NCBI GenBank assembly: GCA_036005845.1
Contig: DASYQD010000118.1
Span: forward strand, 1 to 64,000
Direction of reading: 5' to 3'
Source of the DNA: DASYQD01 sp036005845
GTDB lineage: Bacteria > Acidobacteriota > Thermoanaerobaculia > Multivoradales > JAIOJS01
Length of the DNA stretch: 64,000 nucleotides
A program made the position numbers and the translations under genes. The notes under the pieces are model-generated. The model did not search any database. It was not told where the DNA came from and was given only the letters and a program-made list of their open reading frames with translations. Shown here piece by piece: positions 55,758-64,000 of the stretch (positions are counted from its first letter, which is position 1; every line of letters starts with the position of its first letter).

Positions 55758-58700
55758 TCACTCCACCCAGAGCAGCGCGTGGTCGACGTCGACGCTGGCG
55801 AAGCGGCGGGCGAAGCCGCGGACTTCGGGGCGGACGAAGCAGTGGCTCTGCTCGTGGAAGAGGGGCTGCAGGAGCGCGCGCTCGGCGAGTCGCCGCTCGA
55901 CCGCCAAGTACAGGTCGTGCCGCACCTCGGGTGAGGTCTCGCGGCGGCCCTGGTCGATGAGGCGGTCGATCTCCGCATCGCCCAGGAAGTGGCCGAGCAG
56001 GCCGTCCTGCGAGTGGAGCAGGTGGTAGAGGAAGGTGTCGGCGTCGGGGTAGTCGGCGACCCAGCGCGCGAGGAAGATGTCGACGCGGGTGGTGGCGATC
56101 AGCTCGCGGTAGCTCGACTTGAGCTCGATGACGTTGACCTTGAAGCCGCGCGCGGCGATCGCCTGCAGCAGCGCCTTGGTCAGCTCGGGGTAGAGCTCGT
56201 TGTAGGCCGTCTGCAGCAGCACGGTGAGCTCGCGGTCGCCGCTCGTGGCGCCGGGTCGCGGCGCCGGCGTCGGCGCCGGGCGGTACTGGCCGCGGTTGCC
56301 CAACAGTCCCGGCGGCACCAGGCCGCGCGCCGGCACGCCGAGGCGGCCGATGTGCCGCTGCACCAGCGCCGGCACGTCGAGCGAGGCGAGCAGCTCGTGG
56401 CGCACCGCCTCGTCCGCCAGCGGCCCCTGGTGCGCGTTTAACACCAGGTAGTAGGTGGACAGCGTCGGGATCTCGTGGTGTTGCGCCGACATGCGCGCGT
56501 CGCGCCGCAGCTCCTCGACCTCGGCCAGCGGCAGCTGCGTCACCAGCGACAGCTCGCCGGCGCGCAGGGCCGCCGCCATCTCGCCCGGCGACCAGCCGAA
56601 GCTGAAGACCAGCCGCTGGCTGCGCGGCAGGCCCGGCCGCCAGTAGCCCGGATTGGCTTCGAGCTCGAGCCGCGCGCCGGGTGCGAAATGGGTGACGCGA
56701 AAGGGACCGGTGCCAACGACGCCGTGCGACCAGTTGCCGTCGAAAGCATCCGCGCCTTCCGGCACGATCGCCGTCGACGGGTGGGCGAGCAGCGCCGGGA
56801 AGACCGACACCGCCTTTTCGAGCTCGATCGACAGCTCGTGGTCCGACTCGACGCGCAGGCCGGGCAGCTCACCCTGCCCGTCGTCGATGAGCTGGCGGGC
56901 GCCGACGATCGACGACAGCAGCCAGCGGTTCTCGTTGGCCTTGCTCTTCAACATGCGCATGAACGACCAGCGCACGTCGCGCGCGGTGAGCGGCCGGCCG
57001 TCGTGAAAGCGCACGTCCTCGCGGAGACGGAAGCGGAAGCGGCGGCCCTGCTCGGCGGCCTCGACCTTGGCGGCGAGGAAGGGCGCGATCTGCGCCGCTT
57101 CGTTCTCGCGGGTCAGCGTCTCGAAGACCGTGGGGATGACGTTGGCCTGCCAGGTGAAGATCGTCTGCGCCGGATCGAGCGTCTGCATGCGCCCCGAGCT
57201 CGGGATGCGCAGCGCGCCGCGCCGGCCGCGCCGCGCCACCGCCTGCCGCGCCGGCGGCTCGCCCACTGCCAGCTCGGCGTAGCCGACGAAGGGCAGGGTG
57301 CCGCGCAGCACGACGTGCCGGAGGCGCGGGCCGGCGATGCGGCAGTCGAGGTCGTGGAAGAGCGGCACCACGCGTGCGTCTTCGGCGAGTGAGCCTTCGA
57401 GGCGCCGGTAGAGCCGCTCGCGCGCCGAGGGCTCCGCCTCGGAGCGGGCGCGCTCCATCGCCTCGTCGAGCGCCGAGTCGCGCGTCCAGGCGCGGAAGTA
57501 GCCGCCGCGCGAATGGAACAGCTCGCCGATGAAGCTGTCGGGGTCGTCGTAATTGGCGATCCAGCGGCCGAGCAGCAGGTCGAGAGGTTGCTCATCAGGG
57601 CCGACGGCGTGATGGATCGCGGTCTGGTAGTCGGCGAGCGTGCGTGTCACCACCTGGACGTCGATGCCCAGCTCGTTCCAGGCGAGAAGGAACGCTGCCG
57701 TCACCGCGGCGTAGCGATCTTGCAGCACGGGGTGCACCGCGGCGCGCAGGTGGAGCGGCCGGCGCAGGCCCGAGGCGATGAGAAGTCCCTCCGCCTCGTC
57801 GCGCTGGAGCGGCGGCCGCCGCGCGCTGGAGTCGTGGCCGAGCACGCCCGGCGGCAGCACGCCGGCGGCCGGCTGCGCGAGACGTCCCAGGGCGGCGTGC
57901 ACGAAGTCGTGAAGGCGCAGCACGCCGCCGAGCGCGCGCCGCGCGCCGCGGCTGTTGCCGAGGGCGCCGCCGGCGGAGAAGAGCAGGAAATAGAGGCTGC
58001 GCCGCGGCGACTCGAGCACCGTCATGCCGAGGTGGCGGTCGCGCGCCGCCTCCTCGAGGGCCTCGGGCTCGAGGCCGTGCGCGAGGTCGAGGCTGCCGTC
58101 GCGCACGCCCTGCGCCAGCAGCGCCGCCGAGATGCCGCCGCGGAACTCGACCGCGTCGACGCGCGGTGCCGTGCGCCAGTGCTTCTCCCAGCGGTCGACG
58201 ACCACGCGGTCGCCGGCGACGGTGCCCATCTTGAACGGGCCGGTGCCGGCGAGCGGCGGCTGGGCGCCCGGCGCGTCGCCGTCGTTCGCCGCCGCGCCGC
58301 CGTGCAGCGGCACCGCCACGGCGGTGCGCAAGTCGGTGAGCATGGCGGGAAAGATCGCCAGCGGCTCGACGAGCTCGAGACGCAGCTCGCGCTCGCCGGT
58401 GACGGCGATCGCCGGCGCGCCCTCGCGGCCGCCGCGCAGCGCGGCGAGTGCGGCCGGCGGATCGTTGCGGCCGATCTCGGCGGCGCGCAGCAGCGACTCG
58501 CGCACGCGCTCGGCGGTGAGCGGCCGCCCGTCGTGGAGCAGCACGTTCGGGCGCAGCGTGATGGCGTAGGCAGCGCCGCCGTCGAGCGCTTCCCAGCGCT
58601 CGGCGAGGTGGGGGAGGAGGATGCCGCGCGCGTCGGTAGTGACCAGCGTTTCGAAGACGGTGGCGAGCACTTCGGCTTCCTCGACGGTGCTGGCGCGCAC

Positions 58701-61406
58701 CGGCTCGGCGGCGCGCAGCGCGAGCGGCATCCCCACGCGCGCCACGCCGCCGCGCGGCAGATCGGTGGCGGAGACGTGCGCCGGCTCGAGGCTCTCGAGC
58801 TCGGCGAGGTACTCGGTCGCCTGCAGCTGCCGGCCGGCGAGGTTGGCGACGGTGGCACCGAGAGTGAGCAGGCGCTGCAGCTCGTCGCGGTCGCCGGCGG
58901 CGCGCGCGGCGGCGACGCCTTCCTCCACCCAGCGCTGCGTGTCGGGGATGCGGCGACCCTCCCATGCCGTCGCCGCGGCGAGCGAGATCAGCTCGAGACG
59001 CCGGCGTGGATCGTCGCCGCTGCGGGCCAACGCGGTTTCCAGCTCGGCCAGCGAGGCCGCGACGTCGCCGGCCTGCCGATAAGCGCCGGCGAGCAATCGC
59101 CGCGCCTCGGCCTCGACACCGGCCGTGCCCTCGAACCCTTCGTCGCGCAGGAACTCGAGCACGGTACGCAGCGTGCGCGTGGCGTCGTCGGGAGAGAAGG
59201 CATCGAGCTGGAAGCGCGCCGCGGCGAGGCCGTACTCGACGCACTTCTCCGCCAGATCGCCCTGCTCGCAGTGGAAGAAGAGCTGCGGCACCACTCGCTC
59301 GAGGCGTCCCGCCCAGCGCCGCTCGAGGTGCTCGGCGACGCGCTGGTGGAGCGAGCGCCGCCGCCGCCGCGGGATGCCGGCGTAGAGCACGTCGCGCAGC
59401 ACGCCGGAGGAGAACGACAGCCGGTCGCTGCGCGAGGAGCGGTCCTCCTCGAGCAGCCCTTCGGCGACCAGGCGGTCGAGCTGCGCTTCGAGGTGCGAGC
59501 GATCTTCGACCAGTGCCTCGAGATCGCGCAGGTCGAAGCCGCGGCCGAGCACCGAGGCGAGCGTCAACAGCTCCCGCTGCTCCTCCGGCAGCCGCATCAG
59601 CCGCCGCTCGACGGCCTGCTGCACGGTGGCGGGCAGGGCGGCCGGCGTCAGCGCGCCGGCCCCCGAGAGGTGCCAGCTTCCCGAGGCGTCGCGCGTCATG
59701 CCGCCCGACTCGACGAGCGAGCGCAGCAGCTCGAGCAGGAAGAGCGGATTGCCTTCGCTGGCGGCGAAGAGCCGCGACGCCAGCCGCGGCTCGAGCGGCG
59801 TGCCGCCGAGCGCTTCGTGCGCCAGCCGCTCGCAGTCCGCCGCGGCGAGCGGCTGCAGCAGCAGATGCGCGCTGCGCGGCTCGCTCTGCAAGTCGGCGAG
59901 CAGCGAGCGCAGCGGGTGGCGGCGGTCGAGATCGGTGGTGCGGTAGGTGGCGACGACGAGCAGCGGCGTCGCGGCGAGCCGCAGCAACAGGTAGCGCAGC
60001 GCCTCGACCGATACGTCGGCATCGTGCAGGTGCTCGAGCAGCACCACCAGCGGCTTGCCGCCGGCGCAGCGCGCCAGCGTCTTGGCGAGCAGCTCGAAGA
60101 GGTAGGTCCGGTCGTCGGCGCCGCGGGCGGCGTTGCGGCTGTCCTCACCGCCGTGACTGGCGGAGGGCTCGCTCGCCGCCGCGCGCAGCGCCGGCACCTC
60201 CGACAGCACCGGGAAGAAGGCGAGCAGGTCGCCCGCGAGGTCGCGGAAGTCGGCGACGTCGGCACCATCGTGGGTGCGGAAGTAATGGCGGATGACCTCG
60301 GTGAAGCCGTGGAAGGGGAGCGCGCGGTCGTATTCGGCGAAGCGGCCGTGCAGCACCGGCAGCTCGCGCGCCTTGGCGAGACGGTCGAGCTCCTCGAGCA
60401 GGCGGCTCTTGCCCATCCCTGCCTCGCCGCCGATGGCGACGAAGTGGCATTCGCCGGCGGTCATCGCCAGCAGGTGGCGCTGCAGCTCCGCGAGCTCGCG
60501 GCCGCGGCCGATGAGCTGCGGGCCGGCGTTCTTCGGCGCCGCGAAGGCGAGGGTCGACACCATGTCGCCCGGGCGGCCGCCGCTCATCTTGCCGGCGCGG
60601 AGCTGGCGCAGCGCTTCGGCGACGTCGCCGGCACGGGCCGGGCGTTCGTCGCGCCGCTTCGCCAGACAGGCGAGGAGGACCGACTCGAACGCCGGCGGCA
60701 CCGCCACGCCGCGCTCGCGCAATGGTTGCGGCGGCTCGTGGGCGATGCGGTAGAGGAGCGAGTAGGGGATGCCGGTGAACGGCGCCTCGCCGGCCAGGGC
60801 CTCGTAGAGAACCACGGCCATCGCATAGACGTCGGCGCGGCCGTCGACCTCGCCGCCGGCGAGCTGCTCGGGGGAGAGGTAGGCCGGCGTGCCGATGAGG
60901 CCGCCGGTCTGCGTGAGGCGGTCGCTGGCGGCGGTCAACGCCAGCCCGAAGTCCATCACCCGCACGCGCAGGCCGCCCTCGCCGCCGGTGAGCATGACGT
61001 TCTCGGGCTTGATGTCGCGGTGCACGACGCCGCGGGCGTGGCTGTAGTCGAGCGCCTCGGCGAGCTGGATGCCGATCTCCAGCACCTCGTCGAGCGGCCG
61101 CGGCCCGTGGGCGAGGAGCGCGCGCAGCGAGCGCCCCTCGACGACCGGCATGACGAGGAAGAGCGAGCCTTCATGGTCGCCGAAGTCGTGGATGGCGATG
61201 ATCGCAGGATGGTCGAGGCGCGCCACCAGCTGCGCCTCGCGCTGGAAGCGTTCGCGAGTGGCGGGGCCGACGAGCTGCGGCGGCACCAGCTTCACCGCCA
61301 CGTCGCGCGACAGCACGCCGTCGCGCGCCCGGTAGACGACGCCCATGCCGCCCCGCCCGAGCTCGCTGACGACGGTGTAACGGCCGGCCAGGCTGGTGCC
61401 GATCAT
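55758..61406 (-). CDS. Giant Ser/Thr kinase - AAA ATPase - tandem solute-binding-protein fusion
   Basis: This is one uninterrupted 1882-residue protein. Residues 1-270 are a Hanks-type kinase (Gly loop GRGGMGVVYRARD, catalytic HRDIKPEN at His129-Arg130-Asp131, DFG at 152-154). Residues about 300-690 are an AAA_16/STAND-type ATPase (IGRGRELAELQRHL; Walker A GGEAGMGKS at 326-334; VLLEHLHDAD as Walker B). A helical, TPR-like region follows to about 880. Then come two family-5 extracellular solute-binding domains, near 885-1370 and 1395-1882, each with the family landmarks VFETLV/VFETLT, FHDGRPLTA or LHDGRPLTA, GTGPFK/GTGPFR and DPDSF/DADTF. No signal peptide or membrane helix is visible. The DppA-like modules would thus be cytoplasmic sensors of peptide-like ligands, as in SgrR. 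This is inference. Confidence 0.9.
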   Translation of the reverse strand: MIGTSLAGRYTVVSELGRGGMGVVYRARDGVLSRDVAVKLVPPQLVGPATRERFQREAQLVARLDHPAIIAIHDFGDHEGSLFLVMPVVEGRSLRALLAHGPRPLDEVLEIGIQLAEALDYSHARGVVHRDIKPENVMLTGGEGGLRVRVMDFGLALTAASDRLTQTGGLIGTPAYLSPEQLAGGEVDGRADVYAMAVVLYEALAGEAPFTGIPYSLLYRIAHEPPQPLRERGVAVPPAFESVLLACLAKRRDERPARAGDVAEALRQLRAGKMSGGRPGDMVSTLAFAAPKNAGPQLIGRGRELAELQRHLLAMTAGECHFVAIGGEAGMGKSRLLEELDRLAKARELPVLHGRFAEYDRALPFHGFTEVIRHYFRTHDGADVADFRDLAGDLLAFFPVLSEVPALRAAASEPSASHGGEDSRNAARGADDRTYLFELLAKTLARCAGGKPLVVLLEHLHDADVSVEALRYLLLRLAATPLLVVATYRTTDLDRRHPLRSLLADLQSEPRSAHLLLQPLAAADCERLAHEALGGTPLEPRLASRLFAASEGNPLFLLELLRSLVESGGMTRDASGSWHLSGAGALTPAALPATVQQAVERRLMRLPEEQRELLTLASVLGRGFDLRDLEALVEDRSHLEAQLDRLVAEGLLEEDRSSRSDRLSFSSGVLRDVLYAGIPRRRRRSLHQRVAEHLERRWAGRLERVVPQLFFHCEQGDLAEKCVEYGLAAARFQLDAFSPDDATRTLRTVLEFLRDEGFEGTAGVEAEARRLLAGAYRQAGDVAASLAELETALARSGDDPRRRLELISLAAATAWEGRRIPDTQRWVEEGVAAARAAGDRDELQRLLTLGATVANLAGRQLQATEYLAELESLEPAHVSATDLPRGGVARVGMPLALRAAEPVRASTVEEAEVLATVFETLVTTDARGILLPHLAERWEALDGGAAYAITLRPNVLLHDGRPLTAERVRESLLRAAEIGRNDPPAALAALRGGREGAPAIAVTGERELRLELVEPLAIFPAMLTDLRTAVAVPLHGGAAANDGDAPGAQPPLAGTGPFKMGTVAGDRVVVDRWEKHWRTAPRVDAVEFRGGISAALLAQGVRDGSLDLAHGLEPEALEEAARDRHLGMTVLESPRRSLYFLLFSAGGALGNSRGARRALGGVLRLHDFVHAALGRLAQPAAGVLPPGVLGHDSSARRPPLQRDEAEGLLIASGLRRPLHLRAAVHPVLQDRYAAVTAAFLLAWNELGIDVQVVTRTLADYQTAIHHAVGPDEQPLDLLLGRWIANYDDPDSFIGELFHSRGGYFRAWTRDSALDEAMERARSEAEPSARERLYRRLEGSLAEDARVVPLFHDLDCRIAGPRLRHVVLRGTLPFVGYAELAVGEPPARQAVARRGRRGALRIPSSGRMQTLDPAQTIFTWQANVIPTVFETLTRENEAAQIAPFLAAKVEAAEQGRRFRFRLREDVRFHDGRPLTARDVRWSFMRMLKSKANENRWLLSSIVGARQLIDDGQGELPGLRVESDHELSIELEKAVSVFPALLAHPSTAIVPEGADAFDGNWSHGVVGTGPFRVTHFAPGARLELEANPGYWRPGLPRSQRLVFSFGWSPGEMAAALRAGELSLVTQLPLAEVEELRRDARMSAQHHEIPTLSTYYLVLNAHQGPLADEAVRHELLASLDVPALVQRHIGRLGVPARGLVPPGLLGNRGQYRPAPTPAPRPGATSGDRELTVLLQTAYNELYPELTKALLQAIAARGFKVNVIELKSSYRELIATTRVDIFLARWVADYPDADTFLYHLLHSQDGLLGHFLGDAEIDRLIDQGRRETSPEVRHDLYLAVERRLAERALLQPLFHEQSHCFVRPEVRGFARRFASVDVDHALLWVE

Positions 61407-61617
61407 GCGGAGGCGCCGATCATGGGGATCCGAGACTGCAGGTGCGAGTCATTGTAGGGCACGGTGATGCACCCCTGCTGCGCCACCTACGGAACGGCGG
61501 CGACGTTCGGATGGCTTGCGGGTGACTTCGCGTGGACGGCAGCGACTTGGCAGGATGTGGCGAAGCTGGATGCGCTTCGCGTGTGTCGGGCGACCGGTGG
61601 CGGCGCGGCGTCGCGGC

Positions 61618-63096
61618 TCAGTCGACGCGCGACATCGCGATCACGGCGTCGTGGCCGCCGAAGGCGAAGGACTGCGAGATGGCGTGCTCGATCTTGGCGC
61701 GCGTGGCGCCGGTGGCGAAGGCGAGCTCGGCGACCGGCTGCTCGAGGTTGATCGACGGGTGGACGACCTGGTCGCGCAATGTCAGCGCGGTGACCACGGC
61801 TTCGAGCGCCCCGCTGGCGCCAAGCGTGTGGCCGAGGAGGGACTTGGTGGAGGAGACGAGCGCCTGGCGGCCGACGACGGCGGCGATCGCCTCCGCTTCG
61901 ACGCCGTCGTTGCCGGGTGTGCCGGTGCCGTGGGCGTTGACGTAGCCGACGTCCCTGCCGTCGAGGCCGGCGTCGGCGAGGCAGGCGGCGATGGCGCGGC
62001 GCACCTGCGTGCCGCTCGGCTCGACGGCCATCAGGTCGTGCGCGTCGCTCGCCTCGCCGAAGCCGCGCAGCTCGGCGAGCCGCGGCGCGCCGCGGGCCAA
62101 CGCTGCGCCCAGCTCCTCGAGCACCAGCACGGCGCAGCCGCCCTCGCTGAACAGGAAGCCGCTGCGCTTCTGGTCGAAGGGGCGGTTGATGCGCTCCTTG
62201 GCGAAGTCGCCGTGGGCGAGGGCGCCGACGGCATCGAAGCCGCGGAAGGTGGCGCCCCAGGGGTCGCGCAGGTACTCGCTGCCGCCGGCGAGCGCGGCGT
62301 CGCACTCGCCGTCGCGGATGGCGCGGAAGGCGCGGCCGATGGCGATGGTGCCGCCGGCGCAGGCGCCGGCGAAGGTCGGTGTCGGGCCGTGAGCGCCGAG
62401 CTTGATCGACAGGTTGGCGGCGAGCGCGTTGCTCATCGCGCTGGCGACGGCGAAGGGGTTGAAGAGGTCGGGCGCGCGCAGGTCCTCGGCGATGGCGGCG
62501 AGCTCGCCAGCCAGCGCGGCGCGGGCGCGGGCGGCGCCTTCGGCCTTGGCACCGCTCGTGGCGCCGAGGCGCTCGACGATCTCGCCGAGCCGCCGCCGCG
62601 CCGGCTGCAGCGCGACGTTGGCGGCGTTGGCGAGCGCGCTGTGCAGGCCGGCGGCGCCGGTGCCCATGAAGACGCCCACCCGCTCGCCCTGCCAGTCGGC
62701 GATGCGGTAAGTGCGGCGCTTCTCGTCGACGACCGCGAGCGGCAGCGCCGCCGCGCGCAGCGCCTCCTCCGCCGCCGCGATGGCCATCTGGCCGCTGGGG
62801 TCGAGGCGCTTGCCTTCGACGCGGCCGAGCAGCGCGGACTCGGGCCGCGCCAGCGCGCCGAGCGGCGACCAGACGTGCGAGCGCAGCTCGGAGTAGCGGC
62901 GCCATTCGGACGGCATGAGCTCGACCACGGTGGTCTTCTTGAGGCAGCCGCGCCACAGCGACGGCGCGTCGGGGCCGAGCGCGCTGATCGCACCGATGCC
63001 GGTGACGACAACGCGGCGCGGACCGGCGGTTCGCGGCCGGCGTGCGGGCGCTCGCATGGTCGCCGCCGCGGGCCGGCCGGCGGCCGGCGGCGCCAT
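61618..63096 (-). CDS. 3-oxoacyl-ACP synthase (FabF-like ketosynthase)
   Basis: This is a 492-residue ketosynthase that condenses malonyl-ACP with an acyl chain. The catalytic Cys246 is in FAGACAGGTIAIG, and the two His residues are in VNAHGTGTPGND and SLLGHTLGASGAL. SGFLFSEGGCAVLVLEE is a typical KS segment. It is about 80 residues longer than FabF because of an Ala/Arg-rich N-terminus and an insertion around residues 150-210. It begins 1 base after the ACP stop, so the two are co-translated. It may serve a specialised lipid or polyene rather than bulk fatty acids. Confidence 0.93.
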   Translation of the reverse strand: MAPPAAGRPAAATMRAPARRPRTAGPRRVVVTGIGAISALGPDAPSLWRGCLKKTTVVELMPSEWRRYSELRSHVWSPLGALARPESALLGRVEGKRLDPSGQMAIAAAEEALRAAALPLAVVDEKRRTYRIADWQGERVGVFMGTGAAGLHSALANAANVALQPARRRLGEIVERLGATSGAKAEGAARARAALAGELAAIAEDLRAPDLFNPFAVASAMSNALAANLSIKLGAHGPTPTFAGACAGGTIAIGRAFRAIRDGECDAALAGGSEYLRDPWGATFRGFDAVGALAHGDFAKERINRPFDQKRSGFLFSEGGCAVLVLEELGAALARGAPRLAELRGFGEASDAHDLMAVEPSGTQVRRAIAACLADAGLDGRDVGYVNAHGTGTPGNDGVEAEAIAAVVGRQALVSSTKSLLGHTLGASGALEAVVTALTLRDQVVHPSINLEQPVAELAFATGATRAKIEHAISQSFAFGGHDAVIAMSRVD

Positions 63097-63097
63097 G

Positions 63098-63358
63098 TCA
63101 GCCGCCTCCGGTAGGCGGCGCCGCCACCACCTGGTCGACGATGTCGCCGACCGTGGTGAGGCGTGACACCACCTCGTCGGGGATCCGGCGTCCCAGCCGC
63201 TCCTCGAACTCGAAGAGCAGCGAGATCACGTCCACCGACTCGGCGCCGAGGTCCTCGACCAACCGTGCTTCGGGCCCCGGCGTGTGGTCGAGGTTGAGCA
63301 CGTCGACGAGCACTTCCTGCACCTGCTGCAGCGCCTGCTTGCGGTCGAGGTCGGCCAT
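63098..63358 (-). CDS. Acyl carrier protein
   Basis: This is an 86-residue ACP. The 4'-phosphopantetheine site is Ser41 in EDLGAESVDVISLLFEFEERLG, where the usual DSL is ESV. The four-helix pattern and the end TTVGDIVDQVV are typical. It is encoded directly before the ketosynthase. The variant motif suggests a dedicated ACP, not the bulk fatty-acid ACP. Confidence 0.92.
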   Translation of the reverse strand: MADLDRKQALQQVQEVLVDVLNLDHTPGPEARLVEDLGAESVDVISLLFEFEERLGRRIPDEVVSRLTTVGDIVDQVVAAPPTGGG

Positions 63359-63577
63359 GCGTTCTCGCGGCGCGGCATTCTAGCTGCGGCGGGCGCCATC
63401 CAGAAGTCATCCCCGAGATGGGCGCCATCCGCAGCCGTGTGAAGGGGATAACAGTCAGTAACAACTGGCGTGTCGTGGCACCGGTCGTGCTGCTGCGCGG
63501 CCCGCGAGGACGCGACTTTGGGGTTTCTTCTTCCCACGATTCGCCGCGAGACGGCTGAGGGTTGGACGTTTTTCTCG

Positions 63578-63790
63578 ATGGCTTCGGTCCAACCGATCTA
63601 CGTCGTGCTCAGCCCTCCCGGTCGCGCGCAGAGCGCGGTCCCGTTTCCGCTTGCCGGCCTACCGGTGGAGCATCGCGACGCGCTGAGGAGAATGCGGCGC
63701 GGCGATCGCGTGCCCGGGGACGTCGTCGCCTGCCTCCTGACGCTCGCGCCGTTGTCAGTCCTTCGCCAACAGATCGGCCAGCCGTTGTAG
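63578..63790 (+). CDS. Small hypothetical protein, uncertain
   Basis: This is a possible 70-residue protein beginning at ATG 63578 (ASVQPIYVVLSPPGRAQSAV ... VACLLTLAPLSVLRQQIGQPL). A longer frame opens at 63470. I recognise no family. The 548-base stretch from 63359 to 63906 has no other convincing gene, and frames of similar length exist on the other strand (63598-63897), so this call is weak. The first 110 bases of the gap should hold the ACP promoter. Confidence 0.3.
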   Translation: MASVQPIYVVLSPPGRAQSAVPFPLAGLPVEHRDALRRMRRGDRVPGDVVACLLTLAPLSVLRQQIGQPL

Positions 63791-63906
63791 CTGCGGCCGG
63801 CCGGCGCTTCGGTGTGGGAACCCGCGTCGCGAGCGCGTAGGATGAGCGCGTAGTCCGAGGCGACCCTGAGCCAGGCCGAGCTGGCGCCTTGGGCCACAAG
63901 AGTCCG

Positions 63907-64000
63907 GTGACCCTCACGCCGCCACGCCCCGACTCCCTGCCGGTCGAGCGCCCTTCGGCCGCCCGTCGGCTGTTGCTGCGCTTTCTCAGCTTCTATCCGC
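63907..64000 (+). CDS. Start of an unidentified gene (cut by window end)
   Basis: A GTG at 63907 opens a frame to the end of the window with 31 codons. It reads TLTPPRPDSLPVERPSAARR followed by LLLRFLSFYP. The basic then hydrophobic start could be an N-terminal anchor of a membrane or lipid enzyme. It is divergent from the ACP-ketosynthase pair. The function cannot be told. Confidence 0.45.
   Translation, partial: MTLTPPRPDSLPVERPSAARRLLLRFLSFYP

Noticed and set aside
57513..61457. A 1314-codon open frame on the plus strand opposite the giant kinase fusion gene
   Set aside because: It is an antisense shadow caused by high GC and codon bias. Its translation is Arg/Glu/His-rich without any domain, while the minus strand carries clear kinase, ATPase and binding-protein motifs along the whole length.
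63598..63897. A 99-codon frame on the minus strand near the window end
   Set aside because: It has no recognisable motif, conflicts with the weak plus-strand frame at 63578-63790, and has shadow-like composition.

Overview
The window is a GC-rich (roughly 70 percent by eye) bacterial chromosome segment with little non-coding DNA. I see no transposase, phage gene, CRISPR array or rRNA. Several traits together suggest an Acidobacteriota-like organism, possibly Thermoanaerobaculia. They are a fused FtsX-type permease of the acidobacterial duplicated orphan type, an Oar-like TonB receptor with a carboxypeptidase-regulatory domain, futalosine-pathway menaquinone genes, several Ser/Thr kinases, and an obg-nadD-rsfS / tig-clpP-clpX-lon-engB-rho housekeeping backbone. 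The assignment is inference; no marker gene settles it.

Layout. 1-2947: end of obg, nadD, rsfS, a receiver-less sigma-54 activator and a DUF309 gene. 2990-9417: a methyltransferase, then a plus-strand envelope-sugar cassette (two paralogous GT-C membrane glycosyltransferases, a dolichol-phosphate-mannose-synthase-like GT2 and a YdjC/ChbG deacetylase) that resembles the logic of the Arn pathway. 9414-10660: an AAA/DUF4143 ATPase whose start codon lies inside a perfect palindrome. 10734-15212: a minus-strand CoA operon (three crotonases, a thiolase, an embedded class I glutamine amidotransferase) containing a 77-bp structured repeat. 15439-16620: a conserved unknown gene, a ThiS-like carrier, tRNA-Lys and tRNA-Leu. 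16665-24961: trigger factor (with an apparent frameshift in a His-rich tail), clpP, clpX, lon, engB and rho, the protein-quality-control core.

25029-32570 is accessory: a Phd/PIN toxin-antitoxin pair, a HEAT/alpha-beta-hydrolase protein, a HEAT protein, the TonB receptor, and a protein with a histone-like basic N-terminus. 32670-39705 holds mqnA and mqnC, a DprE1/DprE2-like pair, the second 77-bp repeat and the orphan permease. 39725-44978 holds a kinase and a second pair of GT-C-like membrane proteins. 44983-50120 holds an ALDH7-type dehydrogenase and lysine 6-aminotransferase (lysine to 2-aminoadipate) flanking an O-antigen-ligase-like gene. 50362-54947 is a MacA/MacB-like ABC exporter with two permeases. 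55034-55731 is a second Phd/PIN pair.

The most unusual gene is at 55758-61406 (minus). It encodes one 1882-residue protein that joins a Ser/Thr kinase, an AAA/STAND-type ATPase with a helical repeat region, and two tandem family-5 solute-binding domains. It has no visible signal peptide or membrane segment, so the solute-binding modules would work in the cytoplasm, as in SgrR. Downstream of its coordinates (upstream in transcription) lie an ACP and a ketosynthase, and the window ends in the first codons of a plus-strand gene.
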